This document shows positions 22,320 through 23,817 of a stretch of DNA of 23,817 nt, one piece after another. Each line of letters begins with the position of its first letter. The stretch's first letter is position 1. The DNA comes from Sulfitobacter sp. GTDB lineage: Bacteria > Pseudomonadota > Alphaproteobacteria > Rhodobacterales > Rhodobacteraceae. Under the pieces are notes generated by a model that saw nothing but the letters and a program-made list of their open reading frames with translations, made no database searches and had not been told where the DNA came from. Position numbers and translations under genes: made by a program. The DNA is taken from contig JAGXHD010000131.1 in the NCBI GenBank assembly GCA_024636395.1, forward strand, positions 1 to 23,817, in the 5' to 3' direction.

Positions 22320-22655
22320 ATGGATGTATTTTTACCGGAGGGATTCGAGCCGGGTTTGAGCAGGCAGCGGACGCGCAGGACGGTGAGCAGGTCTACCCTG
22401 TCCGTCATGGCGGGCGGCGTAATTTATCCGGTCGTGCGGCGCTGGGCGACAGGCTTTGCCGTGTCTGCAGCGGATGTGCCCGCGCTTACGGGAGTTGTCG
22501 ATCTTTATGACGGGGCGGACCATGCGTATCAGTGTCTGATCACGCAATTCGAGCATAGGGGCGACGAGCTTGTCTTTACCGTCAAAAGCGCGCGCGGTGT
22601 CGATTATGCTGCGGTTTTCGAGATGGCTGCGGATGACCGGGATGCTGCGCAGTAG
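22320..22655 (+). CDS. Conserved-looking hypothetical protein, 111 residues
   Basis: I do not recognise a named family. The product has a basic segment at about 15-26 (SRQRTRRTVSRS), a mixed middle VMAGGVIYPVVRRWATGFAVSAADVPAL, and a probable beta-rich end with LYDGADHAYQCLITQFEHRGDELVFTVKSARGVDYAAVFEMA. The alternation of hydrophobic and charged residues in the second half could form a small barrel, loosely like PilZ-type folds, but the PilZ RxxxR/DxSxxG motif is not convincing. There is no signal peptide. GGGGGGAG ends four bases before the ATG. The 189 bases upstream back to the GST start show no other gene and no clear promoter. Confidence 0.7.
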   Translation: MDVFLPEGFEPGLSRQRTRRTVSRSTLSVMAGGVIYPVVRRWATGFAVSAADVPALTGVVDLYDGADHAYQCLITQFEHRGDELVFTVKSARGVDYAAVFEMAADDRDAAQ

Positions 22656-22686
22656 CAGCGGCCCGCGACTCCGCTGATAGGCTGGA

Positions 22687-22702
22687 CGCCCGCAGCGGGG
22701 CG
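22687..22702. repeat. Small GC hairpin between convergent genes
   Basis: CGCCC, loop GCAGCG, GGGCG, in the 57-base gap between the hypothetical gene and the convergent aminotransferase gene. It has the position of a shared 3'-end element but no T tract. Confidence 0.3.
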
Positions 22703-22712
22703 CCCACCCTGA

Positions 22713-23817
22713 CTATTGCAGGTCCTTGAAGGCTTCCGCGAGCCTGTCGCAGGCCTCCTGCACCCGCGCGCGAGGCGTGGCGATATTGAACCGCAGGAAG
22801 CTTTCGCCACCGCTGCCGAAGGTGGGGCCATGGTTGGCGGCGATGCAGGCACCTTGCTCGACCCGGGCGGTAAACTCCTCACGGCTCATTCCTGTGCCTT
22901 CGAAATCGACCCAAGCGAGATAGGTGGCTTGAAGTGGCATGGATTTGAGGCCGGGGATCTTGTTGACCGCATCATCGAACAGGCGGCGGTTGCCATCGAG
23001 ATAGTCGATCATTTCATCGAGCCAGGCGGCGCCTTCGGGGGAATAGGCGGCGGTGGCCATGAAAAGGCCGAAACTGTTGGGTGATAGGCCGAAAGCGGCC
23101 ATGCGCGCCGCGAATTTTGCGCGCAGGGTTGGATCGGCGATGATCACATTGCCTGCGTGGCTGCCTGCAATGTTGAATGTTTTGGTGGTGGCCGTCATCA
23201 TCACCAGCCTGTCGGCGATGTTGTCGATGTTTGCCATGACGGTATGGGTGTGGCCGGGCATCACCAGATCGTGGTGGATCTCGTCGGAGACGAGGACCAG
23301 ATCGTGCCGCGTGGCAAAAGCTGCGACCTGCTCCAGTTCCGCGCGGGTCCAGACGGTGCCACCGGGATTGTGCGGCGAACACAGCATGATCATCTTCTCA
23401 TTGCCGGTCAACTGCGCGTCGTAGGCCTCGAAATCCATGTGGTAGCGGCCGTTTTCCTGTACCATCTGACACTCGACCACCTCGCGGCCCGCCGCTTTGA
23501 TCACCCGCGCGAAGGCGTGATAGACGGGGGTGAACAGGACGACACCCTCGCCCGGTGCCGTGAAGGCATCGACGCACATTGCGGTGCCGTTGACGAGGCC
23601 GTGGGTGGTGAAGATATGGGCAGGATCTAGATCCCAGCCGTGCCGCTCCTTCATCCACCACTGGATCGCGGCGCGGTACTCGCTGTCATCGCCGAAGTAG
23701 CCGTAGACGCCGTGCTCGGTCATGGCTTTTACCGCTTCGTTGATCACCGGCGCGGTGGCGAAATCCATATCAGCGACCCACATGGAAATGCCCGTGTCGG
23801 CGGGGACGCCATAAGCG
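22713..23817 (-). CDS. MalY/PatB-family PLP cystathionine beta-lyase / aminotransferase, 5' end missing
   Basis: The frame continues through the right edge. An internal ATG at 23783 is not the start, because upstream codons encode AYGVPADTGIS just before MWVADMDFATAP, matching the family's Y-G-V...PMWVADMDF block; roughly 25-35 N-terminal residues are missing. Fold-type I PLP hallmarks follow: YGYFGDDSEYRAAIQWWMKERHGWDLDPAHI, TPVYHAF, CSPHNPGGTVWTRAEL, VSDEIHHDLVMPGHTHT, and TATTKTFNIAG with the PLP lysine. Members cleave the C-S bond of cystathionine or related cysteine conjugates, giving pyruvate, ammonia and a thiol; some are transaminases. No maltose genes are nearby, so a MalY regulatory role is not implied. 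Confidence 0.92.
   Translation of the reverse strand, partial: AYGVPADTGISMWVADMDFATAPVINEAVKAMTEHGVYGYFGDDSEYRAAIQWWMKERHGWDLDPAHIFTTHGLVNGTAMCVDAFTAPGEGVVLFTPVYHAFARVIKAAGREVVECQMVQENGRYHMDFEAYDAQLTGNEKMIMLCSPHNPGGTVWTRAELEQVAAFATRHDLVLVSDEIHHDLVMPGHTHTVMANIDNIADRLVMMTATTKTFNIAGSHAGNVIIADPTLRAKFAARMAAFGLSPNSFGLFMATAAYSPEGAAWLDEMIDYLDGNRRLFDDAVNKIPGLKSMPLQATYLAWVDFEGTGMSREEFTARVEQGACIAANHGPTFGSGGESFLRFNIATPRARVQEACDRLAEAFKDLQ

Noticed and set aside
1..23817. Mobile elements, CRISPR arrays, defence islands, tRNA or rRNA genes
   Set aside because: No transposase or integrase, no regularly spaced repeats, no defence-type genes and no tRNA-like folds were seen; gene content is core chromosomal.

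Overview
The window looks like an ordinary chromosomal stretch from an alphaproteobacterium of the Rhodobacterales, most likely the Roseobacter group. Supporting signs are the high G+C content, an F0 ATP-synthase cluster (atpI-atpB-atpE-b'-b) that stands apart from F1 and encodes two different b-type subunits, an aerobic-type cobalamin gene set (bluB, cobC, cbiB), and an SRP/ribosome operon in which ffh, an acetyltransferase, a chorismate mutase, rpsP and rimM run together. I see no rRNA, tRNA, CRISPR array, transposase, integrase or phage gene.

Left block (1-5522, minus strand) is one dense operon read right to left: ffh, GNAT acetyltransferase, chorismate mutase, rpsP, bluB, an overlooked 49-residue membrane-anchored ORF, rimM, then two tandem sulfotransferase-like paralogues, the second cut by the left edge. 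Most junctions overlap by 1-4 bases or are separated by under 20 bases.

Middle-left (5719-8759): an FMN azoreductase gene diverges from a LysR regulator, which overlaps an EamA-type exporter gene. A 22-codon hydrophobic micro-gene with its own ribosome site and intrinsic terminator follows, then an ArsR regulator with a palindromic candidate operator.

Centre (9000-11692): the F0 operon, with a GC-rich hairpin after atpE and a strong terminator after atpF. A 275-base spacer with one doubtful AT-richer ORF precedes a FadR-type GntR regulator that has a perfect 13-7-13 inverted repeat over its likely promoter.

Right-centre (12999-17131): a doubtful 65-residue ORF, a small lipoprotein, a DnaA-box-like site, and the chromosome-structuring ATPase smc. 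smc ends base-to-base against a convergent rhodanese gene.

Right (17132-23817): read right to left, cobC, cbiB, a lytic transglycosylase and the rhodanese form a second minus-strand operon; the transglycosylase frame runs 95 bases into the rhodanese gene. Divergent from cobC is a degenerate single-domain receiver, whose stop codon overlaps that of a convergent glutathionyl-hydroquinone reductase gene. A small hypothetical gene and a MalY/PatB-type lyase cut by the right edge finish the window.

I did not find a complete new biological system. The best leads are the two unannotated small ORFs (2145-1996 and 8284-8352), the sulfotransferase pair in the ribosomal operon, the transglycosylase/rhodanese overlap, the GntR operator and the degenerate receiver.
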